In this document: positions 47,608 to 56,152 of the stretch, one piece after another
How positions within the stretch are numbered: the first letter of the stretch is position 1
Layout: each line of letters starts with the position of its first letter
DNA from: Pseudomonas cichorii
GTDB taxonomy: Bacteria > Pseudomonadota > Gammaproteobacteria > Pseudomonadales > Pseudomonadaceae
Assembly: GCF_003700275.1 (NCBI RefSeq)
Contig: NZ_RBRE01000094.1
Coordinates: forward strand, 1 to 59,897
Length of the DNA: 59,897 nt
Reading direction: 5' to 3'
The notes under the pieces: model-generated
Told to the model about the DNA's origin: nothing
The model's database searches: none
Seen by the model: only the letters and a program-made list of their open reading frames with translations
Translations under genes and position numbers: made by a program

Positions 47608-49104
47608 CTATGACTTTTGCGAAACTTCCGGGGCACTCAGGCCCCCTAGCGCCACGTACTTGAGCTCCAGGTACTCATCCAGCCCGTAGCGCGAGCCCTC
47701 GCGGCCAAGCCCCGATGTCTTGACGCCGCCAAAAGGCGCGACTTCGGTGGAGATCAGCCCTTCGTTGACGCCGACCATGCCCGTTTCCAGCGCTTCCACT
47801 ACCCGGAACGCCCGCCCGAGGTCGCGGGTATAGACATAGGCCGCGAGGCCGAACGGCGTGTGATTGGCCAGGGCAATGGCCTCGGCTTCGTCTTCGAAGC
47901 GGAACAGCGGCGCTACCGGGCCGAATGTTTCCTCGGCGAAGATCTTGGCCTCCAGAGGGACGTCAGCCAGCACCGTCGGCTCGAAGAAGTTGCCGCCCAG
48001 TGCATGGCGTTGCCCGCCCGTGAGTATACGGGCGCCTCTCGCACAGGCATCGGCGATGTGCTCTTCGACCTTGGCAACCGCCTGGTCGTCGATCAACGGC
48101 CCCTGGGCGACTCCGGGCTCGACGCCGTGGCCCACCACCAAGGCAGCCGAGCGCTCGGCCAGGCGGGCGGCGAAGGTTTCGTAGATTCCAGCTTGAACGA
48201 GGAAGCGGTTGGCGGCAATGCAGGCTTGCCCGGTATTGCGGTACTTGGCTGCCATGGCGCCGCTCACCGCAGCTTCAAGGTCGGCATCGTCGAAGACGAT
48301 GAAAGGCGCATTGCCGCCCAGTTCCATGCTGGTCTTCTTGATGGTGGGAGCGCACTGGGCCAACAGGCGAGCGCCGATCTCGGTTGAGCCGGTGAAGGAC
48401 AGCTTGCGTACCACCGGGCTGTCAGTCAAGGCCTGGCCAATTGGCTGGGCAGCGCCGGTGACGATGTTGCAGAGCCCCGCCGGCAATCCTGCGCGCTCGG
48501 CCAGCACCCCCAGCGCAAGCGCCGACAGCGGCGTTTGACGGGCCGGCTTGATCACGCCGGCGCAGCCGGCGGCCCAGCCTGGTGCCGCCTTGCGGGTGAT
48601 CATCGCCGCTGGGAAATTCCACGGCGTGATGGCAGCGAACACACCGATGGGCACCTTCTGCACCAGGATGAGCCGCCCCGGGACGTTCGGCGGAATCAGG
48701 TCACCGTATGCACGCTTCGCCTCTTCAGCGAACCATTCGATGAAGCCGGCGGCATACTTCAACTCGCCGTAGGCTTCGGTCAGCGGCTTGCCCTGCTCGG
48801 AGGTCAGGATCAGCGCCAGGTCGTCAATGTTGTCCAGCAGCAGATGATGAAGCCGCAGCAGGATCCTTGCCCGCTCGGCGGGCAACTCCTCGCGCCAGCG
48901 GCGCTGGGCACGTTCGGCGGCGGCAATGGCGCGCTCGGTCTCGGCCGCCCCGGCGTCGGGGACGAGGGCCAGCAGTTGGCCGTTGGCCGGGTTACGCACC
49001 TCCAGGGTTTTGCCACTGTCGGCCTGGACCCAGGCGCCGTCTATCAGCATTGATTCGCGCAACAGGCTGGGGTCACGCAGGGGTAGGTTTTGTAAGGTTG
49101 TCAC
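47608..49104 (-). CDS. NAD(P)-dependent succinate-semialdehyde dehydrogenase-like
   Basis: A 498-aa aldehyde dehydrogenase closest in pattern to GabD: TPWNFPAAMITRKAAPGWAA, SFTGSTEIG, catalytic Glu262 (MELGGNAPF) and Cys295 (NTGQACIAAN), and the GVNEGLISTEVAPFGGVKTS block. Family enzymes oxidise succinate semialdehyde or similar C4-C5 semialdehydes to acids feeding the TCA cycle. GTG 49104 is chosen because AAGGAGATAT lies just upstream; the frame is open to ATG 49140, which would overlap the DapA-like stop by 4 bp. Last gene of the operon with the DapA-like and OCD-like genes, so it should act on their product. Confidence 0.88.
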   Translation of the reverse strand: MTTLQNLPLRDPSLLRESMLIDGAWVQADSGKTLEVRNPANGQLLALVPDAGAAETERAIAAAERAQRRWREELPAERARILLRLHHLLLDNIDDLALILTSEQGKPLTEAYGELKYAAGFIEWFAEEAKRAYGDLIPPNVPGRLILVQKVPIGVFAAITPWNFPAAMITRKAAPGWAAGCAGVIKPARQTPLSALALGVLAERAGLPAGLCNIVTGAAQPIGQALTDSPVVRKLSFTGSTEIGARLLAQCAPTIKKTSMELGGNAPFIVFDDADLEAAVSGAMAAKYRNTGQACIAANRFLVQAGIYETFAARLAERSAALVVGHGVEPGVAQGPLIDDQAVAKVEEHIADACARGARILTGGQRHALGGNFFEPTVLADVPLEAKIFAEETFGPVAPLFRFEDEAEAIALANHTPFGLAAYVYTRDLGRAFRVVEALETGMVGVNEGLISTEVAPFGGVKTSGLGREGSRYGLDEYLELKYVALGGLSAPEVSQKS

Positions 49105-49136
49105 GCCAGATATCTCCTTGGTTGAAAAAGGGAGGG

Positions 49137-50147
49137 TCATGCCGGATTGCGGCCGACGAAGAAGTCAGCGTCCGGGTCGGCGGTAGGGTTGAGGCCAGCG
49201 GCTTCCTGCCCGCGTCGCAGGGCCGCCATGTCGCGGGCGTAGACCCGGCCGGTGGGGTGACGCAGAGGGCCGCCGTTGTAGCCCTGCAGCCAGGACTCGT
49301 ATTTCCACAGCGCGCGGTTGATCAGCCCGCCGCCAGCCTGGGGAACACTGGCGAACGCTTTACGCGCCGGGTCGATGCGGTGGAAGATCGCTGTCGCTTC
49401 GTCGAAGCGGCCCTCTTGGATCAGGCGGTGGACTTGCGGCAGCACGGGGCCGTAGTAGGCCGAGAAGTTGGTGCCACAGAACGGAATCGGGATCAGCTGT
49501 GCCAGTGGGATATATTCGTGTTCCATGGGCGAGGAGATAACCACTTCCTTGTGGAAGGCGCGGTGAACTTCGATGGCGGCCATAATGTTTGGCGCACCGC
49601 CCTCGGCCTTGATCGCAGCCACATTGGGGCAGTCGTCGATCAACCTCCGCAGTAACGACACTGGCAGGTCACTCGGGTCCAGTCGCGAGAAGCCCCAGGT
49701 CGGGATAGGGAAGAGCATTACGGCCAGTTTGGTGGCGTCACACATCGCCTTGGTGTAGGTGTAGATCTCTTCCAGCGAACGCGGGTGGAAGTACGGCGGG
49801 TAGCCCAGCAGCACCAGTTCGGCCCCGGCCGCCTCGGCCCGGCGCACGGCTTCGATGTTGTCTTCCAGGGTGTTGAACACCGCGTGGTGGACAACGAACA
49901 GGCGACCCGCGGCCTCGTCCACGGCAATGCGCACGAACTGCTCGTACTCGTCCATGGTGATGGCGACCTCGGAACAGCTCAAGGTGCCGACGAAGCCGTG
50001 GGCGATGCTGGTCTGGATGTCGTGCCGAATGGCTTTTTCATTGAGGTGTTTGAAGTCCGATGTGACGGTGGGGATCGTCACGTTGGCAACGCCAACGAGG
50101 TGTTCGCGGGCCCATTCACGGGCTTCATTGCGGCTGTAGCTGGCCAT
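49137..50147 (-). CDS. DapA-like (dihydrodipicolinate synthase family) lyase
   Basis: A 336-aa class I aldolase/hydratase-lyase of the DapA/NanA fold. The Schiff-base Lys is Lys180 in AAIKAEGG; the N terminus has GVANVTIPTVTSDF and the first active-site loop GTLSCSE (usual GTTGE) is altered. The strand that carries the proton-relay Tyr in DapA (ILYNVP) reads VMLFPIP here, so Phe146 takes its place. Family members include hydratase-aldolases of aromatic pathways (NahE, PhdJ), which would suit this cluster, but the substrate is unknown. ATG 50147 has AAAGGAG upstream; the OCD-like gene is 11 bp away. Confidence 0.85.
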   Translation of the reverse strand: MASYSRNEAREWAREHLVGVANVTIPTVTSDFKHLNEKAIRHDIQTSIAHGFVGTLSCSEVAITMDEYEQFVRIAVDEAAGRLFVVHHAVFNTLEDNIEAVRRAEAAGAELVLLGYPPYFHPRSLEEIYTYTKAMCDATKLAVMLFPIPTWGFSRLDPSDLPVSLLRRLIDDCPNVAAIKAEGGAPNIMAAIEVHRAFHKEVVISSPMEHEYIPLAQLIPIPFCGTNFSAYYGPVLPQVHRLIQEGRFDEATAIFHRIDPARKAFASVPQAGGGLINRALWKYESWLQGYNGGPLRHPTGRVYARDMAALRRGQEAAGLNPTADPDADFFVGRNPA

Positions 50148-50158
50148 GATTGGCTCCT

Positions 50159-51163
50159 TTAGCGTTTGGTTTCGAAGTTGATGGGCAGGGGGGTGGCCAA
50201 ACCGGCCTGAAGCGCCTTTTCCAGGATCAGTTCGGCCACCACAATATCCTGCAGGCCGCTGCCGACAGACTTGTAAAGAAGCGACTGAGCCGAGCGGATG
50301 CGCTGCGCGTGATTGCCGTTGAGCAGGTCGCCGAGGGAGATCGCCTTGGCGCGCACGTCGATCCCGGCAGCGCTTGCGGCAATCATGTCGCCGGTTTGTT
50401 CCAGCACTTCCTCGAGCATGTCGGCGATGATCAGATCGCTTCTGGCAATCACCGAGACATCCACTTCGCGCTGCTCGGGTACGGTCGAGCCGATGGAGTA
50501 CACCTGTGCGCCAGCGGCTAGCCATTCGCCGTTCAGGATCGGCTGTTCGCCGCGCGAACGGGCCGCCGCCAGAACCAGTTCGGAGCCCTCCACGGCGGCC
50601 TGGGCGGAATCGACCTGGCGTGCACTGACCCCAAGATCTCGGCTGACGGCTTCAGCAAACGCTGCGCGGCGTTCAGGTGTCGGGCTGAAGACGACAACCT
50701 CGCTGAGCGGGCGGACACTGGCGAATGCACGCACATGCATGGCGGCTTCCAGGCCACTGCCAAGCACCGCCAGCCGGGCCGGCCCCGCTGGGGCCAGGCG
50801 GTCCAGCGCTGCTGCGGTGGTGGCGGCGGTGCGCAGACCAGTGACCAGGTTGCCGTCGACGAAGGCGGCGATGCGGCTGGTCTGTCGATCGAAGAGCACG
50901 ATCACGTACTCCACGCCCGGCAGGTCGGCGCCCAATGCCATGCCCATCAGCTTGGCACCGTAGTAACGCCCGCCTGGGGGGATGGCTGGAAGGGTGCGCA
51001 ACCAGGTCCGGTCAGCGCTGGCGATGGTGCGCGGCGGCACGGCACTTGGCACTGGAGGCCGGGCATAGGCGGCCTGCAGGGCAGAGATGGCGTCCGGCCA
51101 ATTGAACACTTCACGCACGGCCGCGCTGGAAACGAATACCGGCGAGGTCTGCGGCGCGCTCAT
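50159..51163 (-). CDS. Ornithine cyclodeaminase/mu-crystallin family protein
   Basis: A 334-aa member of the family that includes ornithine cyclodeaminase, alanine dehydrogenase and ketimine reductase. The dinucleotide fold motif is VLGSGLEAAMHV (~139-150); YYGAKLMGM carries the conserved substrate Lys (~71) and AFVDGNLVTGLRTAATT the central block. In a catabolic operon it may reduce or hydrolyse an imine, which hints at a nitrogen-containing substrate. It is the first gene of the leftward operon; the divergent GntR gene and palindromic operator lie upstream. Confidence 0.86.
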   Translation of the reverse strand: MSAPQTSPVFVSSAAVREVFNWPDAISALQAAYARPPVPSAVPPRTIASADRTWLRTLPAIPPGGRYYGAKLMGMALGADLPGVEYVIVLFDRQTSRIAAFVDGNLVTGLRTAATTAAALDRLAPAGPARLAVLGSGLEAAMHVRAFASVRPLSEVVVFSPTPERRAAFAEAVSRDLGVSARQVDSAQAAVEGSELVLAAARSRGEQPILNGEWLAAGAQVYSIGSTVPEQREVDVSVIARSDLIIADMLEEVLEQTGDMIAASAAGIDVRAKAISLGDLLNGNHAQRIRSAQSLLYKSVGSGLQDIVVAELILEKALQAGLATPLPINFETKR

Positions 51164-51304
51164 GACCGACGCTCCGTAGGCCGCGTGCCAGTCAGGCACG
51201 AGTGTATGAGGGTGCTGCTGAAGCTGTGATGCATTGGGAAGCCTCCGAAGCTGGGGGGGACTGCTGGAGCGGCGGACTACACCGCCCAATCAAACTAAAT
51301 CGAC

Positions 51305-51324
51305 TAATTGACATGTGTCAATTA
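51305..51324. promoter_or_regulatory. Palindromic operator in the OCD/gntR divergent region
   Basis: TAATTGACA-TG-TGTCAATTA: 9-bp perfect arms around 2 bp, about 140 bp from the OCD-like start and 100 bp before gntR. A second, weaker AT-rich palindrome follows (~51322-51352). The likely target of the adjacent GntR-type repressor. Confidence 0.62.
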
Positions 51325-51420
51325 ATAAATTGAATGATCTTAATTATTTATTGAGGTGCTGGAGAGTGCGTCTGTCACCTTGCAAGCGCTATTGGCACGG
51401 CCTACCATGGCGGCTTTGAT

Positions 51421-52101
51421 ATGCAGGAAAGAACTGGCGTAATGAGCGACGACGATGCCTTGCGGCTGAGCGAATACATTGAACAGGCGGCTGCCCGCGG
51501 CGACACACGGCTGCCCCCGGAGCCCAAGCTTTGCGAGGAACTGGGTATTTCCCGGGGGCGGTTGCGCACTCTTTTACGGCGCCTGGAGGAGCAGGGGCGG
51601 ATCTGGCGACACGTTGGCAAGGGCACCTTCATCGGCTCCCGTCAGGCGGTGATGGACGACCACGCCTGGGCTTCGGCCATCAGCATCAGCGACATCATCG
51701 GTGCCCGCATCCTGCTGGAGCCGCAGTTGGCCGGGCAGGCGGCCATCCATGCCACTCCTGCTGACCTTGCGGCGATGCGCCAAAGCCTGGTGGACATGGC
51801 GGCCGCTGGCAGCTATCTGGAATGGAAGCGCCAGGACGAGACCCTGCACCGGGCGATCGCCGTAGCCACTCACAACACCTTGTTGCTGATGCTCTACGAC
51901 AGCCTGCGGCTGCAAGCGCAGCTTGGCCTGGATGCAAAGATCGAGAGCGTGTTTGGCCAGGCCGATGCACCCAAGTCAGAGACCCATAGCGAGCACCTGG
52001 CAATACTCGAAGCCATCGCCGGGCACGATCCGCTGCTGGCTGAGCAGCGAATGCGCAGCCATCTGCAGTCGGTACGTGCCCGGATGTTCGCGCCACGCTA
52101 G
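51421..52101 (+). CDS. GntR-family regulator (FadR/FCD subfamily)
   Basis: A 226-aa regulator: winged helix-turn-helix with LPPEPKLCEELGISRGRLRTLLRRLEEQG (~31-59) and a helical FCD ligand domain with metal-binding-type positions DETLHRAIA, SEHLAILEAI and MRSHLQS. These regulators are mostly repressors released by a pathway acid. It is divergent from the OCD-DapA-ALDH operon and its 3' end overlaps the monooxygenase gene tail to tail by 4 bp. An in-frame ATG at 51442 with AGGAAAG upstream is a good alternative start (219 aa). Confidence 0.88.
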   Translation: MQERTGVMSDDDALRLSEYIEQAAARGDTRLPPEPKLCEELGISRGRLRTLLRRLEEQGRIWRHVGKGTFIGSRQAVMDDHAWASAISISDIIGARILLEPQLAGQAAIHATPADLAAMRQSLVDMAAAGSYLEWKRQDETLHRAIAVATHNTLLLMLYDSLRLQAQLGLDAKIESVFGQADAPKSETHSEHLAILEAIAGHDPLLAEQRMRSHLQSVRARMFAPR

Positions 52102-53231
52102 ATCGGCCGGCGCAACAGCTCGAGGGTCTGATGCATGACCTGGGCATGGGCCTGTGGCCCGCCGCCACTCAGTTCGATGTGGCCAAGGGTGGCCGATGCC
52201 TGCACCACCAGGTTTGCACGGTCGAAATGGCGGCCGGCGTAAGCGGTCAGTGCGCCTTCCAGCGAATGGCGGCGACCCAGTTCCTCCGCCAGGATTAGAG
52301 CGCCCTCAATGGCGATGCCGGCGCCCGAGGCCAGCTGCGGAGTGGTCGCGTGCACCGTGTCGCCGAGCAGCACCAACCGACCGCGGTGCCAGGGCGCCGG
52401 AATCATGTGCCCGGCCAGCGGGCGGTACAACAGGTGCGGGTCTGGCAGGCTGCCGTCGAGCAGCCCCCGGCGGATGTCCGCCAGCTCACCGGTGAAAGGC
52501 ACCATCAGGTCGGCGAAAATCTCCGGCCAGGCTGTTGGCGGAATGAAATCCAGGCCGTCGCGCTTGTACAGCAGGTAGAGATAGCACTGATCGTCGCTGA
52601 TGGGGTTGATGCCCGCCTTGATCGTATCGCTCAGGTACATGGTGGAGTTTTCGTGCAGGCGGGGCACGATTGCCCGCCAGCAACCCTGGCCGGTGAACAC
52701 CGGGCCGGCGAAGTCCGGGAATACTAGGCGGCGTAAGGCAGAGTTGATGCCGTCGGCGCCAACTACAAGGTCGTAGCGACCACCGCTGCCGTCGCTGAAT
52801 AGAACGTCGACGCCATCGGAGTCCTGGGTGATGCTTTCAAAGTTGAGCCCCAAGCGCACAGTGGCACCGGCAGCGCGGGTGGCGGCGCTGAGAATCTTCG
52901 CCAGCACAGGCCGCTGGATACCCGCCGCGCTGGGCAAGTCCTCGGCGCCGAGCGCTGGCGCAATGGGCACGGTACGCAGCAGGTTGCCCTGGGCGTCACG
53001 CAGGTCAATGGCGCGCCACCAGCCGCCCAAGCGCAGGACTTCGTCCACTACGCCGACCTCGCGCAAGGCTCGTAGGCTGGGGCCACTGATGGTGATGCCA
53101 GCGCCATCCGGCGCCCAGGCGGGATTGAGTTCGACCAATTCGACGGCAATGCCTAGCTTGCGCAGTTGGATCGCGGCGCACATGCCGCCCACGCCGCCGC
53201 CGATGATCAGCGCTTTCTGAATAAGAGCCAT
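52098..53231 (-). CDS. FAD-dependent aromatic-type monooxygenase
   Basis: A 377-aa class A flavoprotein monooxygenase. FAD Rossmann motif IIGGGVGGMCAA (~9-20), the DG-type block YDLVVGADGINSALRR, and the second FAD motif RLVLLGDTVHATTPQLASGAG are all present. Relatives (salicylate, 6-hydroxynicotinate and 3-hydroxybenzoate hydroxylases) use NAD(P)H and oxygen to hydroxylate aromatic rings. It is the last gene of the operon with the hydrolase, Rieske and extradiol genes, so ring hydroxylation before cleavage is likely. Start ATG 53231 with GGAG nearby. Confidence 0.9.
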   Translation of the reverse strand: MALIQKALIIGGGVGGMCAAIQLRKLGIAVELVELNPAWAPDGAGITISGPSLRALREVGVVDEVLRLGGWWRAIDLRDAQGNLLRTVPIAPALGAEDLPSAAGIQRPVLAKILSAATRAAGATVRLGLNFESITQDSDGVDVLFSDGSGGRYDLVVGADGINSALRRLVFPDFAGPVFTGQGCWRAIVPRLHENSTMYLSDTIKAGINPISDDQCYLYLLYKRDGLDFIPPTAWPEIFADLMVPFTGELADIRRGLLDGSLPDPHLLYRPLAGHMIPAPWHRGRLVLLGDTVHATTPQLASGAGIAIEGALILAEELGRRHSLEGALTAYAGRHFDRANLVVQASATLGHIELSGGGPQAHAQVMHQTLELLRRPI

Positions 53232-53249
53232 GGTGCTTCTCCAAATGAA

Positions 53250-54413
53250 TCAGGCGACGCCGCCGCCCAGCCGTTCGGCCAGCCAGTCGGCGATGAGGTT
53301 GCCAGCGTTGCTGGGGTTGTCCAGCGAGTTGTGTTCGACGCCGCCCTCGCGCTCGGTGAACACCACCAGTTCGCGGTCCGGGCTGTTCACCAGCTGGTCA
53401 AAGGTGCGCTGGGCGTACTGCAGGGGGATTTGCCGGTCCTGCTCGCCGTGGGTGACCAGGAAGGGCACACGGATGCGTTCCAAGATCCCGTCAAGATGCA
53501 TGTGCTGCGCCTTGGCCATGAAGTCGTCGAAACTACTGGCGCCAAAGACCCACTGCACGTGCTGCCAGTAGTGCGGTACCGGATTCTCGCCTTCGCGGCG
53601 CCGCCGTGCCTCCTGCACTGCGCGCCAGTCGTGGTTCGCTCCCCACACCGCGGCACAAGCGAATCGTGGCTCGAAGGCCACCGCCCGTGGGCAGTAATAG
53701 CCACCCAGGGAGACGCCGAGGGCAGCGATGCGCGTCGGGTCCACCTCAGGATGTTGCTGCAGCCAATCGACTACCGGAGTGGCCCATGCCTCGCTGTCGT
53801 GACGAGCCGGTAGGCCATGCAAGCGCAAGGCTTCGCCGGTACCCGGCTGGTCGACGAACAGCGCAGACAGGCCGCGCTGGGCGAAAAGCCGGCCCATTAC
53901 GCTTTTCTGCAGCATCTCCTTGGTGCTGTCGAGGCCGTTCATGATCACCACGATCGGCGCCCGTGCCCCTGGAGCAAGGCCGCCGGCGCGCACGTATAGG
54001 GCGCTCAGGTGACCTTCGCCGTAGGGGATTTGCACCCGTGCGCAGTTTTCCCGGCTCAGGCGTCGGGCCTGGTCGAACAGCACTAGGGAATGTTGGTAGA
54101 GCGCCAGCCGGTGCTTGAAGCCGTGCGCCTGCATACGTTCTGCGAGGCTGTAATAGAGGGCAGCACGCCCCAGCTTCTCGCCTGCGGAAAGGCGCCGATT
54201 GCGCGCCAGGTCGTCGTCGGCAAGGGCCACCAGGCGGTCGCCACCGCTTTTCCAGGCAGCGTAGAAAGCTTCGGTGCCAGGATCGTCGCCGGCCAGGGCG
54301 GCATCGCGCAGCGGCGCGCACATGGTGTTCACCTCGCCGATGTTGCCGCCGTGGGTAAGGGCGATGATCGCTGACAGGCTCCACACATAGTTGGTTGGGA
54401 AGTACTGAAACAT
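53250..54413 (-). CDS. Alpha/beta hydrolase, pseudooxynicotine C-C hydrolase-like
   Basis: A 387-aa alpha/beta hydrolase with a long helical N-terminal part (~40-125, EAFYAAWKSGGDRLVALA and LGRAALYYSLAERM). Nucleophile Ser235 in GVSLGGYY, Asp326 in HGEQDRQIP, His361 in GVEHNS. The helical N-terminal domain and overall plan recall 2,6-dihydroxypseudooxynicotine hydrolase and related C-C bond hydrolases. Next to an extradiol dioxygenase it may cleave the ring-opened product; this is inference. ATG 54413; 14 bp after the Rieske gene. Confidence 0.83.
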   Translation of the reverse strand: MFQYFPTNYVWSLSAIIALTHGGNIGEVNTMCAPLRDAALAGDDPGTEAFYAAWKSGGDRLVALADDDLARNRRLSAGEKLGRAALYYSLAERMQAHGFKHRLALYQHSLVLFDQARRLSRENCARVQIPYGEGHLSALYVRAGGLAPGARAPIVVIMNGLDSTKEMLQKSVMGRLFAQRGLSALFVDQPGTGEALRLHGLPARHDSEAWATPVVDWLQQHPEVDPTRIAALGVSLGGYYCPRAVAFEPRFACAAVWGANHDWRAVQEARRRREGENPVPHYWQHVQWVFGASSFDDFMAKAQHMHLDGILERIRVPFLVTHGEQDRQIPLQYAQRTFDQLVNSPDRELVVFTEREGGVEHNSLDNPSNAGNLIADWLAERLGGGVA

Positions 54414-54427
54414 GGTGATGACCTCGT

Positions 54428-54790
54428 TCAGGCTTGGTTCAGGGCTGATGGAGCGGGCAGTTGGTCGGGAATCCAGATATTTCCCGCACCATCTATTCGT
54501 GCTGGCACCGGGACCAGATAACGCCCCACGCACGGCCCGGCAAAGCAATGGCCGGTGCGCAGGTCGAAGTGCGCCGAGTGGGCGTAGCAGACGATGTGCT
54601 GACCGTCGGCCGAGAGAAACTGGTCGCGCTGGTATTCCAGAGGGCGGTGGTTGTGCGGGCAGTCGTTGAGCCAGACGATCACTTCGGCGCCGCGCCGGAT
54701 GGCGAACACCCGGTCATGCCGGCCCTCGCGCAGCAGGCCTCGGGCGAGGTGGTCTGGCAGCTCGTCGCGGTGGCAAAGACGGCGCTCCAT
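54428..54790 (-). CDS. Rieske [2Fe-2S] ferredoxin-like protein
   Basis: A 120-aa stand-alone Rieske protein. Cluster ligands: Cys-Pro-His in DCPHNHRPL and Cys-x2-His in VCYAHSAHF. Length fits ferredoxin components of ring-hydroxylating systems, but no oxygenase alpha subunit or reductase is encoded nearby, so its partner is unclear; it could keep the extradiol enzyme's iron reduced or serve a remote oxygenase. It lies 10 bp after the extradiol gene; ATG 54790. Confidence 0.9.
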   Translation of the reverse strand: MERRLCHRDELPDHLARGLLREGRHDRVFAIRRGAEVIVWLNDCPHNHRPLEYQRDQFLSADGQHIVCYAHSAHFDLRTGHCFAGPCVGRYLVPVPARIDGAGNIWIPDQLPAPSALNQA

Positions 54791-54800
54791 GGTGGCTGCC

Positions 54801-55733
54801 TCACTCACCGGGGGCCCATTTATCGACACCCTCGAAAAGGAATATCTGCGAATTGTCTGCACCGGGCTCCAGCGCCCGCGGCACCCAGCTGTCGTCGTGG
54901 TGATCCATGTCGGCGTCAAATTCCATGACGGCGCCAAAGGGACTGTTGAAGTACCAGAAGAAGTTGCTGCCCATCAGATGCCGTCCCGGCCCCCAGAAGC
55001 TTTGGTAGCCCTTTTGCTGGAAGCGCCAGCCTTGCTGCAGTACCTCGCCCGCCGAGCCGAAGTGGAAGGTGAAGTGGTTGCAGCCGACCATGTGCTCGTT
55101 ATGGCTGTGCAGCATGAACAGCGTGTGGTGATCATGGGTCCCGGCAGGGCGCATGAACGGCCCCAGTTGGTTGAGACGATCAGTCACCACGAAGCCCAGG
55201 CGCCGGTAGAACGCCTCGGCCTTGGCAGCGTCTTCGACGAAGTACACCACATGGGACAGTGAGCGTGGCTTGATCACTGCCGAGGGGTCAGCGCCGCAGT
55301 CGTTGGGCGCGCGCCCCGGCGTCTGGCCCGGCACGTTGAAGCCCAGGCGCGGCGCGTGGATCGGCTGGCGCCGAGCGCGCTGAAAGGCAATGCCGAAGCC
55401 GGAATCGTCGAGGCAGTGCAGTGTGCCGTCGGCATCTACGCTCACCTCGCGATCGGCGCCCAGCAGGCGGTACAACTGCACCAGGGTGGCGTCGTCGGCG
55501 ACCCCATAATGGGTTTCGCGCAGGCAGGGAGAGCATGCGCCGGGCGGCAGTGGCGGCAGGCCGGAGTGGTCACTGCGGCGCACGATCACGCCGGTGCTAT
55601 CCAGGGCAATGTAGGTACCGCCGACCTCGGGGTCGTACTCGCTGACGTCCAGGCCGTAATCCAGCAGATACCGGTGGGCGGCGGCCAGGTCTTCGACGCC
55701 GAAGGTCAGGTATTGCAGACCGATGATATTCAT
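54801..55733 (-). CDS. Extradiol ring-cleavage dioxygenase, VOC (type I) family
   Basis: A 310-aa two-domain vicinal-oxygen-chelate protein. The C-terminal domain holds the facial triad: His161 (SLSHVVYF), His220 (GCNHFTFHF) and Glu271 (AVMEFD). The N-terminal domain starts IIGLQYLTFGVEDL. Enzymes of this type open catechol-like rings next to the hydroxyls. ATG 55733 is chosen for its GGAG at the right spacing, not the in-frame ATG 15 bp upstream. First gene of the four-gene operon, so probably the key pathway enzyme. Confidence 0.88.
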   Translation of the reverse strand: MNIIGLQYLTFGVEDLAAAHRYLLDYGLDVSEYDPEVGGTYIALDSTGVIVRRSDHSGLPPLPPGACSPCLRETHYGVADDATLVQLYRLLGADREVSVDADGTLHCLDDSGFGIAFQRARRQPIHAPRLGFNVPGQTPGRAPNDCGADPSAVIKPRSLSHVVYFVEDAAKAEAFYRRLGFVVTDRLNQLGPFMRPAGTHDHHTLFMLHSHNEHMVGCNHFTFHFGSAGEVLQQGWRFQQKGYQSFWGPGRHLMGSNFFWYFNSPFGAVMEFDADMDHHDDSWVPRALEPGADNSQIFLFEGVDKWAPGE

Positions 55734-56152
55734 GGCTGATGACTCCATATAGCTAGCGACCTGGCGTGGCGGCCAGGTGGACGGGCATGGGATAGCCGCA
55801 CGGCGGGCGATTGTCGTACCGCAGCGGAATTAGAAGGATGGTGGGGCAGCGAACGCTAGCGTCGGGCTGAGCGATGCAGGCGGGTGACGAATACTGCCAC
55901 GCAGGCGTAGCGGGCTGCGGAATGTTCGGCGGTGATGAGGTAAGACAGGAGCTGAGGCATGGCGATTTCTCTGGTCGGTTCTTGTTCTGGACACCCCACG
56001 TGTGGCGGAGTGTGAGCCATGCTCCCTTGGCTGCATGGCTCGCCTCGATAAGCTACGCAGCGTCCAGTCATACGAGAAATCTTAATTTGGCATACGAAGC
56101 ATTCGATCGATGGATACCTGTGGACTGGTATGCCGCTGCCGTGGGTTGCTGT
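55734..56152. other. Upstream region of the extradiol operon
   Basis: 419 bp between the extradiol start and the LysR stop. Short frames here show no family features. It holds the motif at 56085-56105, a shorter CATACGAG copy near 56069, and ATACC-N8-GGTAT at 56114-56131, which are likely regulator sites. Confidence 0.5.
56085..56105. promoter_or_regulatory. Candidate LysR-regulon site upstream of the extradiol operon
   Basis: Reads ATTTGGCATACGAAGCATTCG. The core TTGRCATACGARGCAT recurs inverted at 57142-57160 upstream of the LysR and SMP-30 genes, which suggests a shared binding site. Confidence 0.45.

Noticed and set aside
55830..56071. Small minus-strand frames (68-71 codons) before the extradiol gene
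   Set aside because: They overlap each other in different frames, have Arg/His/Ser-rich shadow composition and cover the probable regulatory region.
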